Shown: piece by piece, positions 44,072 through 51,843 of the stretch
How positions within the stretch are numbered: position 1 is the first letter of the stretch
Layout of the letters: every line of letters starts with the position of its first letter
DNA from: Desulfobulbus alkaliphilus
GTDB lineage: Bacteria; Desulfobacterota; Desulfobulbia; Desulfobulbales; Desulfobulbaceae
Direction of reading: 5' to 3'
NCBI RefSeq assembly: GCF_016918545.1
Contig: NZ_JAFFQC010000018.1
Coordinates: 17,858-81,857, forward strand
DNA length: 64,000 nt
Program-made: the position numbers and the translations under genes
The notes under the pieces: model-generated
Told to the model about the DNA's origin: nothing
The model's input: only the letters and a program-made list of their open reading frames with translations
The model's database searches: none

Positions 44072-46239
44072 GCAACACCGCGATCAAATATGACAACCCC
44101 ATTTATGTCCTGATGATCACGGTCCACGGCTTGGTTCGCGGTCATGATCTCGAACTGGGCCGCGATTCCGACACAGGCGGTCAGGTGACCTATGTCATTG
44201 AACTGGCCAGGGCTCTGGCCCGTCATCCCGGGGTCCGCCAGGTCGATATACTCACTCGCCTGATCGAGGATCCGGGCGTTGAGAAGGATTATGCACAACC
44301 CGTGGAGGACATCGGTGAAGGCGCCCGCATCCTGCGCCTGCCGTGCGGACCGAGGCGCTATATCAGAAAAGAACTGCTCTGGCCGCATCTGGACCAGATG
44401 GTGGACCGTTGCCTGCATCTGCTCCGTCAGCAGGGACGGTTGCCCGACCTCATCCACAGCCACTATGCCGATGCCGGATATGTTGGTTTCCAGCTTTCCC
44501 AACTGCTCGGTATTCCCCAGGTTCATACCGGCCACTCCCTGGGCCGCGACAAACAGAATCGACTCCTGGCATCGGGCCGGAAAAAATCGGCCATCGAACG
44601 GCAGTTCAACTTTACCCGCCGTATTGCCGCCGAGGAAGAAGTTCTGGCCCAGGCTTCCCTGATCGTCACCAGCACCCGCCAGGAAATCGAGGAACAATAC
44701 GGATTGTACCTCAACCATGATCCAAGGCGCTGCGCGGTCATTCCCCCTGGAACTGATACTTCGCGCTTTTCACCCCCGGGCCGGAGAAAAATCGCTGAAA
44801 ACATCGTCAACATGGTGGACCGTTTTTTTACCAGGGTTGGCAAGCCCATAATTCTGGCGATCTGTCGACCGGATATCCGCAAAAATCTGCATGGCCTGAT
44901 TGCCGCCTATGGCGGACACGATCAGTTGCGTGAGATTGCCAATCTGGTGATCATTGCCGGCAACCGCGATGATATCCGTGACCTGGAAGAGGCCCAGCGG
45001 AAAGTACTCGCCGATCTCCTGCTTGACATCGATAAATTTGATCTCTGGGGTCAAGTCGCCATCCCCAAACGCCATACCCCGGAGGATGTGCCGGAACTCT
45101 ACCGGTTGGCCGCCCGCCGGCGAGGGGTATTTGTCAACCCCGCCCTGACAGAACCCTTTGGCCTGACCCTGATCGAAGCCGCGGCCAGCGGCCTGCCCTT
45201 TGTCGCCACCGAAGACGGCGGTCCCCGGGATATTGTTGCCAACTGCCGAAACGGCCTGCTCGTCGATCCCCTGGACCCAAAGGCCATTGGCGAGGCCCTG
45301 TATCAAGCCCTGGCTGATCGTCATCAATGGCGGCAATGGGCCAGAAACGGTGTGGTGGGTGTCCGCCGCCATTACAGTTGGGATGCGCATGTCGGCAAAT
45401 ATATGCGAGCCGTAGGGAATCTTCTCCGTCGGGGCCGCAAACACCGTCGTCGCCGGCTGGCCATGACCCTGCAGGGTGGCAAATCGCCCATGCCCCTGGC
45501 GCAGCGTGCTTTAGTCACTGATATCGACAATACCCTGATCGGTCACCGGGAAAGCGTCCGCGAACTGACAACCTGGCTGCTCGCCCATGCCGGTTCGGTC
45601 GCTTTTGGCATCGCCACGGGACGGCCACTGGCAAGCGCGGTCCAGGTTCTTGAAAAATGGCGTATCCCCCTGCCTAACGTACTGATCACTTCCGTGGGCA
45701 GCGAAATCAACTACGGCCCGGACCTGTCTCCGGACAAGGGCTGGATCAACCATATCCGCCATCTCTGGCGGCGGGAAGCTCTGGTTGAAGCGTTTGCCGA
45801 TATACCAGGACTTACTCTGCAGAAGGCCCCGGAGAACCAACGGGAATTCAAGGTGAGCTACGATACGGATCCGAAAAAAATGCCTTCTCTAAAACAATTA
45901 TACCAACGACTCCGTGAATTGAACCTGCATGCCAATCTCATTTATTCCCACGAGGCTTTTCTCGACGTCTTGCCGGTGCGGGTCTCCAAGGGACATGCCA
46001 TTCGCTACCTGGCCTACAAATGGGGGTTGCCCCTGCGTAATTTCCTGGTTGCCGGTGACTCGGGAAATGATGCCGAAATGCTGGTGGGCGACACCTCGGC
46101 TGTGGTTGTCGGCAATCACAGCCCGGAACTGGAACATTTGCGCGGCCTTGAACAGGTGTACTTTGCCCGGGGCTCCCATGCCCGGGGCATTCTTGAAGGA
46201 CTTGAACACTACGGGTTCAACAACGCGATACAGCCCTGA
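44068..46239 (+). CDS. Bifunctional sucrose-phosphate synthase / sucrose-phosphate phosphatase
   Basis: A 723-residue fusion. Residues about 8-460 are a GT-B glycosyltransferase of the sucrose-phosphate synthase type: MITVHGLVRGHDLELGRDSDTGGQ, HSHYADAGYVG, HTGHSLGRDKQNRL and the acceptor-site EPFGLTLIEAAASGLP. From about residue 480 a HAD-IIB phosphatase follows, with DIDNTLIG as motif I and GDSGNDAEML as motif IV. It would make sucrose-6-phosphate from UDP-glucose and fructose-6-phosphate and then release phosphate. AGGGAG is 8 nt before ATG 44068. The start overlaps the fructokinase stop. Sucrose here probably serves as a compatible solute or storage sugar (inference). Confidence 0.93.
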   Translation: MSNTAIKYDNPIYVLMITVHGLVRGHDLELGRDSDTGGQVTYVIELARALARHPGVRQVDILTRLIEDPGVEKDYAQPVEDIGEGARILRLPCGPRRYIRKELLWPHLDQMVDRCLHLLRQQGRLPDLIHSHYADAGYVGFQLSQLLGIPQVHTGHSLGRDKQNRLLASGRKKSAIERQFNFTRRIAAEEEVLAQASLIVTSTRQEIEEQYGLYLNHDPRRCAVIPPGTDTSRFSPPGRRKIAENIVNMVDRFFTRVGKPIILAICRPDIRKNLHGLIAAYGGHDQLREIANLVIIAGNRDDIRDLEEAQRKVLADLLLDIDKFDLWGQVAIPKRHTPEDVPELYRLAARRRGVFVNPALTEPFGLTLIEAAASGLPFVATEDGGPRDIVANCRNGLLVDPLDPKAIGEALYQALADRHQWRQWARNGVVGVRRHYSWDAHVGKYMRAVGNLLRRGRKHRRRRLAMTLQGGKSPMPLAQRALVTDIDNTLIGHRESVRELTTWLLAHAGSVAFGIATGRPLASAVQVLEKWRIPLPNVLITSVGSEINYGPDLSPDKGWINHIRHLWRREALVEAFADIPGLTLQKAPENQREFKVSYDTDPKKMPSLKQLYQRLRELNLHANLIYSHEAFLDVLPVRVSKGHAIRYLAYKWGLPLRNFLVAGDSGNDAEMLVGDTSAVVVGNHSPELEHLRGLEQVYFARGSHARGILEGLEHYGFNNAIQP

Positions 46240-46259
46240 CCTTGTACGCCACAAACGCA

Positions 46260-46364
46260 CCTGGATCCGTAAATGTTCATCCATACGTCAAAATGTCAAC
46301 GTTCTTATACATTGATCACAGTGCAATAAATCGAAAACCAAAATCCAGCCGTCAAGGATTCAGG
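46260..46364 (+). repeat. Repeat family A, half-length diverged copy (105 bp)
   Basis: CCTGGATCCGTAAATG at the start and CCAGCCGTCAAGGATTCAGG at the end. The interior is diverged; the conserved core is hard to place. The right end is 31 nt upstream of the sucrose synthase start. Confidence 0.75.
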
Positions 46365-46395
46365 ACTTAACAACCAAACAAGAAAAGGAGAAAGC

Positions 46396-48786
46396 ATGCT
46401 TGAGGTCCTCAATACCGGTCTCCAGGAAAACAGAGACGTCTTCTATACTCTCCTTCGTCGCCTTTTTCTAAAAAACCGACCATTTCTGCTCCAATCCGAT
46501 CTGCGCGAGGAGTTCAATGCCCTTGTCGGTGAATACGACCAGGTGGATCTGGCTGATTCAACCCTGGGGCATTTTGTGTCACGCTTGCAGGAAGGTCTGT
46601 TTCGCTCTCCCTGGGTCTATTTTTCTGTACGGCCCGGGGTGGCTCGACTGGAGTATATCCGAATCCACTGCGAATCGCTGATTCCGGATCAAGTCAGTAT
46701 CTCCGAGTTTCTCCAGTTCAAGGAGATGCTGGCGGACCGGACCGAAGCACCGCAACCGGTGCTGGAAATCGATTTTGCCCCGTTTGGCAGGGGTTTTCCC
46801 CGACTGACGGATCCTCGTTCCATCGGTCAGGGAGTGATCTTCCTCAACCGGCAGCTCTCCAGTGACATGTTCAACAAGCCGCATGAAGGTATGGAAAAAC
46901 TGCTTCATTTCCTCACCATTCATGCCATTGAGGGCCAGCAACTCATGCTCAATGGCCCTTTTCGCGATGTCAAGGCGTTTCGACAGGCTCTGCACAGTGC
47001 CATCAGTGCGGTGGAAAAACAGCCGCAAGAGGCGACCTGGGAAAAGATTGCCGACAAGTTGAACAAGCTGGGATTTGCCCCAGGATGGGGAGACAATGCC
47101 GCTCGCATGACAGAAACCATGAATCTGCTGGCCGACATCCTTGAAGCACCCTCCCCTTCGGCTCTGGAGGCTTTTCTGGCGCGAATCCCCATGATCTCCC
47201 GTTTACTGATTCTGTCGCCGCACGGATACTTTGGTCAGGACAATGTTCTCGGCCTTCCTGACACCGGCGGTCAGGTGGTCTACATTCTTGATCAGGTACG
47301 GGCTTTGGAACGGGAAATGTATCAACGCCTGGCCCGTCAAGGCGTACATGTCACCCCCAAGATCCTGATCGTTACCCGCTTGATTCCGGACGCCGGCGAC
47401 ACCACCTGTAATCAGCGTATGGAAAAGGTCAGCGGTTGTGAAAACACCTGGATTCTCCGGGTACCGTTTCATAAACCCGATGGTGCCATTGTCCGCCAAT
47501 GGATTTCCCGTTTTGAAATCTGGCCCTATCTCGAATCCTTTACGCAGTCGGTCGAGCGGGAGGTTCTCGCTGAATTCGGCGGCAAGCCCGACCTGATCAT
47601 TGGCAACTATTCCGATGGTAACCTGGTCGCTTCACTGCTGAGTCAGCGCCTGAGGGTCACGCAATGCAATATTGCCCACGCCCTGGAAAAAACCAAGTAT
47701 CTGCATTCGGACCTGTACTGGCGGGAAAACGAATCCCAGTACCACTTCTCCTGCCAGTATACTGCTGATCTCATCGCCATGAACACTGCGGACTTCATTA
47801 TTGCCAGCACCTATCAGGAAATTGCCGGCACAGACGAAACCATTGGCCAATATGGCAGTTATCGGTCCTTTACCATGCCGGGTTTGTACCGAGTGGTGAA
47901 TGGTATCGATCTGTTTGACCCCAAGTTCAACATTGTTTCGCCCGGTGCCGATGCGGACATTTACTTTCCGTATACGGACCATGAACGCCGATTGAGCGGA
48001 CTGGCTCCTGAAATCGAAGCCATGATCAATGGCGAGGCAACACACCAGGCTCGGGGCAACTATCTGGTCAAGGACAAACCGCTGATTTTTACCATGGCAC
48101 GCCTGGATCGGGTTAAAAACCTCACCGGTCTGGTGGAATGGTACGCTGCCTCGGAACGATTGCGCAAGGTTGCCAATCTCTTCATTATCGGTGGATACAT
48201 CGATCCGGCCCTGTCATCGGACCATGAGGAGCAGGAACAGATCCGACGAATGCACCACTTGATGGATACCCATAAGCTGGACAACGAAATGCGTTGGCTG
48301 GGGATGCGCCTAGATAAAAATCTTGCCGGTGAACTGTACCGTTACGTCGCTGACCAGCGGGGTATTTTTGTTCAGCCGGCTCTGTTTGAAGCCTTCGGCC
48401 TCACCATTATCGAAGCCATGGCGTCAGGTCTGCCGGTCTTTACCACCCGACACGGCGGTCCTCTGGAGATCGTCCAGCACAATCGTTCCGGTTTTCACAT
48501 CGACCCGAACTACGGTGAATCGGCAGTTGAACTGATAGCTGATTTTCTCGAACGCTGCACTGAAGATCCCGAAGAATGGACTCGAATCTCCCAGGGAGCC
48601 ATGGCCCGGGTCGAAGAGCGGTACACCTGGAAAAAATATGCGGAAAGGATGATGACCCTGTCGCGGATCTACGGATTCTGGAAGTTTGTCAGCGAGGTGG
48701 AACAGGAGGAGACATCACGATACCTGCAGATGTTTTATCATCTGCAATTCCGTCCACTTATGTGGCATCCCGGCGAAGAAAACTGA
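46396..48786 (+). CDS. Sucrose synthase
   Basis: A 796-residue protein, close to the roughly 800 residues of plant and cyanobacterial enzymes. The N-terminal 270 residues match the regulatory domains of sucrose synthase, which sucrose-phosphate synthases lack. The GT-B core shows [65 protein letters not shown] and [14 protein letters not shown]. It reversibly splits sucrose with UDP (or ADP) into nucleotide-glucose and fructose. AAGGAG is 5 nt before the ATG. With the fructokinase and sucrose-phosphate synthase it makes a complete sucrose turnover unit. Confidence 0.94.
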   Translation: MLEVLNTGLQENRDVFYTLLRRLFLKNRPFLLQSDLREEFNALVGEYDQVDLADSTLGHFVSRLQEGLFRSPWVYFSVRPGVARLEYIRIHCESLIPDQVSISEFLQFKEMLADRTEAPQPVLEIDFAPFGRGFPRLTDPRSIGQGVIFLNRQLSSDMFNKPHEGMEKLLHFLTIHAIEGQQLMLNGPFRDVKAFRQALHSAISAVEKQPQEATWEKIADKLNKLGFAPGWGDNAARMTETMNLLADILEAPSPSALEAFLARIPMISRLLILSPHGYFGQDNVLGLPDTGGQVVYILDQVRALEREMYQRLARQGVHVTPKILIVTRLIPDAGDTTCNQRMEKVSGCENTWILRVPFHKPDGAIVRQWISRFEIWPYLESFTQSVEREVLAEFGGKPDLIIGNYSDGNLVASLLSQRLRVTQCNIAHALEKTKYLHSDLYWRENESQYHFSCQYTADLIAMNTADFIIASTYQEIAGTDETIGQYGSYRSFTMPGLYRVVNGIDLFDPKFNIVSPGADADIYFPYTDHERRLSGLAPEIEAMINGEATHQARGNYLVKDKPLIFTMARLDRVKNLTGLVEWYAASERLRKVANLFIIGGYIDPALSSDHEEQEQIRRMHHLMDTHKLDNEMRWLGMRLDKNLAGELYRYVADQRGIFVQPALFEAFGLTIIEAMASGLPVFTTRHGGPLEIVQHNRSGFHIDPNYGESAVELIADFLERCTEDPEEWTRISQGAMARVEERYTWKKYAERMMTLSRIYGFWKFVSEVEQEETSRYLQMFYHLQFRPLMWHPGEEN

Positions 48787-48857
48787 CGGGCCTCCGGTCC
48801 GCTCTCTTGAACCGTTCATAACTGCCGGCGCGCAGGGGTGTGGGGGTTTTTCCGAAA

Positions 48858-48969
48858 CCTGGATCCGTGCGTGGACGCCCGAAGGGTATTGTCAATGATT
48901 CAACTGCAATTACAATGTGGTTACAGCAAGATATACCCAAAACAAGCGTCCAGCCGTCACGGATTCAAG
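48858..48969 (+). repeat. Repeat family A, half-length copy (112 bp)
   Basis: CCTGGATCCGTGCGTGGACG shows the hairpin deletion joined at a CGTG repeat. The core is TTGTCA, 16 nt, TACAAT on the plus strand. It points into the 3' end of a minus-strand gene, so it would give antisense transcripts if active. Confidence 0.88.
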
Positions 48970-49030
48970 TGGAATAATCGGCCGGAAGTCTGCTCACTGG
49001 CATCACTGCGCCTGGAGACTTCTCAGAGGT

Positions 49031-49882
49031 TCACGAGGAACGGGTGGCAGCAGCAGTTCTTTGTCTTGGTCGCCTTTTTTTACTGAGACCGATGGCTTGG
49101 ATTGCCTGCACAGCGATCTCTTCGATGGAGCGGTCCTCAACATTGAGGACCTTGATATTATGCCGCTGAAAAAGCTGTCTGGCCCGCTGTAGTTCCCGTG
49201 TACAGTTAGCCAGGCTGGCATAGGTGGAACCGGCATAGCGTTTTTCGCGGATCGCATGAAGATACATGGGTGAAGAAGTCAGGCCCACCACCCGCTGCCG
49301 ATTGCGGACAATATCCTTGGGTAATTCATGCTGGTCAAGATGATCAGCGGTCAAGGGAAAATTTGCGGCCTTGAGTTCCATGTGCGTGGCAATATAAATG
49401 CTCACCGGTGTTTTTCCTGAACGGGATACGCCGACCAGGATGATGTCCGCCTGGTCGTATTCCGCGGTCCGTATTCCATCATCATGTTCCAGGGAAAAGT
49501 GGATCGCGTCCACTCGCTTATCCATCCTGGAAATGGTGAAGTGCCGGGAGTAGCCTGGTTCTCGCAAAGCCTTGGCACCGAGAGCCTTTTCAAGTAATTC
49601 AAGGGTGTTGAGAAAAATATCGAAAAACAATACCTGAGGACAGTCAAAAACATCGCGGGTCTCCTGGTCCATAATGGTGCAAAAGACCAGAGGGAGGGAA
49701 TCTTCCGATTGCTGGAGGATATGCGCCAGGGCCTTGCGGGCGCCATCGGGAGTATGGATAAAAGGAATTTTTTCTTCGCGAAAGCGGGTTCCCTTGAATT
49801 GAGCGAGCAGAGCCTTGCCCATATCTTCGGCAAGAATGGCTGTGGAACCAGAAACATAGTATACATCTTTACTCTTGGTCAT
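49031..49882 (-). CDS. Pyruvate,phosphate dikinase / PEP synthase regulatory protein (DUF299)
   Basis: A 283-residue kinase/pyrophosphorylase that switches PPDK or PEP synthase on and off by threonine phosphorylation. The family P-loop is GVSRSGKTPVSIYIA, followed by GLTSSPMYLHAIREKRY; the N-terminal block YYVSGSTAILAEDMGKAL matches. ATG 49882 gives the standard start (residues 1-6 MTKSKD); the longer frame to 49984 overlaps the upstream cytochrome gene. Which of the two enzymes it regulates is not clear from this window. Confidence 0.9.
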   Translation of the reverse strand: MTKSKDVYYVSGSTAILAEDMGKALLAQFKGTRFREEKIPFIHTPDGARKALAHILQQSEDSLPLVFCTIMDQETRDVFDCPQVLFFDIFLNTLELLEKALGAKALREPGYSRHFTISRMDKRVDAIHFSLEHDDGIRTAEYDQADIILVGVSRSGKTPVSIYIATHMELKAANFPLTADHLDQHELPKDIVRNRQRVVGLTSSPMYLHAIREKRYAGSTYASLANCTRELQRARQLFQRHNIKVLNVEDRSIEEIAVQAIQAIGLSKKRRPRQRTAAATRSS

Positions 49883-49904
49883 GTGGTCTCGAACCGATGG
49901 CGGC

Positions 49905-50165
49905 TTATGGAAGTTTATGGCAGAAAAGGCAGCGGTACTTGGGAGGATGCGTCTTGGGAAGGGGTGCCCTGCCGTCGGGACCATGACAAGCTTGGCAGAA
50001 ACGCTCAGCCTCTTTTTTCTTCATGGTCATGAACATCTGATGATCCTGATCATTGGGCAGCGGCCTTGTGGTCTCGGGAGGCGCCAGGAGAAGAAAAAGC
50101 AGGATGCCGCCACAGACCAACAGAAAAAGAGCGTTGTACAGAATGTGCTTTTGTCGCGTGGTCAT
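49905..50165 (-). CDS. Small membrane-anchored diheme c-type cytochrome
   Basis: An 86-residue protein with an N-terminal membrane segment (about residues 9-29) and two heme c motifs, CQACH (57-61) and CLFCH (79-83), in a periplasmic tail. ATG 50165 has AAGGATTC upstream. It lies between the geranylgeranyl-reductase-like gene (46 nt away) and the DUF299 gene (22 nt away), so the three may be co-transcribed. It probably carries electrons in the periplasm; partners are unknown. Confidence 0.75.
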   Translation of the reverse strand: MTTRQKHILYNALFLLVCGGILLFLLLAPPETTRPLPNDQDHQMFMTMKKKEAERFCQACHGPDGRAPLPKTHPPKYRCLFCHKLP

Positions 50166-50211
50166 GAATCCTTCATCGGGAAAAAATACCTTCAAGAAAT
50201 AAACACCGTTT

Positions 50212-51246
50212 CTACTCTGCCATTTCCAGGACTCGGAAATCAAGAAGTTTCCAACGAAAGAGCAGAACAAGCGCCTCCATCAGCAGCGAACAGAGACGAG
50301 CATGAGTACCTGCAATTTGCACAAGCCGTCGATGTCGCCGGTGTTTGTGGAGTAAACCAGTCATTTCAGTCGCCGCATATCCTGAATCAAGAATCATATT
50401 GGCGACAGCTCTGCCCGAAACCAGGGCCGGGTAAATCCCTTCACCAGTCACAGCAGATGCCAGTCCAGCGGCGTCTCCCACCAGCCAGATTCGTCCAAAT
50501 CGCATGCCCTGGTAATCAAAGTTGACCCGACCTGCCCGAATTGCTCCCGGATCGATCGAAAACCCCTGATTGTCAGCCCAGGAGAGCAGTCGTTGTTTGA
50601 GCAGCACCGCGGGAAGAGCCGAGCCGCCGATGTAGGCGCCGATGGACGTTGTTTGGGCGTGGGGGAATATCCATCCGTAACCGTACTTGAATCGGTTGGT
50701 CTCCAGGTGCCATTCCATCCGCTCAGCCTGACGGGGAAGCATACAGTTCAGGCCTGTTCCCATGAGGGTCGATTGCAGGCCAACAAAACGGCGGATCAGC
50801 GAATTCGAACCGTCGGCGCCCACCAGATGTTCGAAATGCACCACCGTATGTCGGCCCTGGCCCATTTCGATCAAAGCCCTTTCATCGCTCAGGCTATGCA
50901 CCCGGGCATTGGTGAGCAGGGTCACTCCCGCGCTCCTGGCCTCATCAGCCATCCACTGTCCCAGTCGCTGTCGATTGACGGTGGCGACGATCGGGTTCTT
51001 CTCTCTCAAGGTGACATGTTGCCTGCGGGTGAAGATATGTTGTTCCGGAAAGGCCCGCTCAATCAGGTCGGCCGGGACCAGCCTGATCAGGCCACCCCAG
51101 GTGATGCCACCGGCACACACCTTGTCACCAAGAGTCGTCCTGCGCTCCGCCAGCACCACCCTGGCCCCGTTCCTGGCCAGATGGGTTGCGCAGGCCAGCC
51201 CACCCGGCCCGGCGCCGACGACCAGTATTTCTGTTTTTTCCTGCAT
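50212..51246 (-). CDS. Geranylgeranyl reductase family FAD-dependent oxidoreductase
   Basis: A 344-residue flavoprotein. The N-terminal dinucleotide loop is VVGAGPGGLACATHLARNG (residues 10-28). DKVCAGGITWGGL is the PxxYxWxF/CAGG-type block of GGR proteins. VGADGSNSLIRRFVG and VGDAAGLASAVTGEGIYPALVSG bind FAD. The family saturates isoprenoid chains of quinones, chlorophylls or lipids; in an anaerobe, a menaquinone side chain is a reasonable target (inference). AGGAGG is 15 nt before ATG 51246, which is rather far, so the start is not certain. The longer frame to 51363 lacks support. Confidence 0.82.
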   Translation of the reverse strand: MQEKTEILVVGAGPGGLACATHLARNGARVVLAERRTTLGDKVCAGGITWGGLIRLVPADLIERAFPEQHIFTRRQHVTLREKNPIVATVNRQRLGQWMADEARSAGVTLLTNARVHSLSDERALIEMGQGRHTVVHFEHLVGADGSNSLIRRFVGLQSTLMGTGLNCMLPRQAERMEWHLETNRFKYGYGWIFPHAQTTSIGAYIGGSALPAVLLKQRLLSWADNQGFSIDPGAIRAGRVNFDYQGMRFGRIWLVGDAAGLASAVTGEGIYPALVSGRAVANMILDSGYAATEMTGLLHKHRRHRRLVQIAGTHARLCSLLMEALVLLFRWKLLDFRVLEMAE

Positions 51247-51584
51247 ACGCTTGCTTCTCTTCCTCCTGAAAAAAGACCAACCCTGTGATTGTACACGCTG
51301 AGCAGGTGCGGGTATATGGCTGCTGACCTGGAAACCGACCCCCCTTGGTTTCAGGATAGACATTGCCTAGCCCTTCAACCGGGTCTGCATTCGTGAGGTT
51401 TCGTCTGTAGATAATGGACCGGTAACGGCTGGAAAAAAGTAAAAATTTTCATATTATAACGGGTTACCGTTTTTTTTACTCTTTATTTAAGTGCGTGGCG
51501 TCACCATGCAAACGATGCTGTTGCCGGGTCAGTTCGTCGCTGCCCTGTTGCAGGGACGCCCGGAAGGTACTATGGTAGCGGATA
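51247..51584. other. Intergenic region between divergent flavoprotein gene and pepN
   Basis: No gene is supported. It contains an AT-rich stretch (51440-51480) with the small hairpin, likely the promoter zone of the minus-strand flavoprotein gene. The rest up to pepN is the full repeat A copy at 51585-51802. Confidence 0.4.
51458..51477 (+). terminator. Small hairpin with T run
   Basis: AACGG (51458-51462) and CCGTT (51467-51471) pair around GTTA, followed by T through 51477. On the plus strand it has the form of a short terminator although no plus-strand gene precedes it closely. On the minus strand the same site contains TATAAT-like sequence and may instead be part of a promoter of the flavoprotein gene. 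Confidence 0.35.
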
Positions 51585-51802
51585 CCTGGATCCGTGAGCG
51601 TTCGTCCGTGCGTCAGCTATATTGATTGTTACCGTTCGATTAAAGTAAACTTTATCGGACGGTTACGGTCAATGAAGATGGCGTGCGCACGGACGCCCCG
51701 AAGGGCGGCTGGTGAAGGTTCTCTTTAAGGATTCTGCTGAAATTATAATAAGATTACAGTAATATATATCCAAAACAAGCGTCCAGCCGTCACGGATTCA
51801 GG
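51585..51802 (+). repeat. Repeat family A, full-length reference copy (218 bp)
   Basis: The copy runs from CCTGGATCCGTGAGCGTTCG to CAGCCGTCACGGATTCAGG. Order: left end, long hairpin half, a small GC stem (GCCCCGAAGGGC), then the core TCTTTA, 16 nt, TATAAT, an ATTACAG arm and the right end. The right end lies 42 nt upstream of the preferred pepN start (TTG 51844). Confidence 0.93.
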
Positions 51803-51843
51803 TGATACTTCCAGATCAATTATACAAACAAAGGGTGTCCCCA

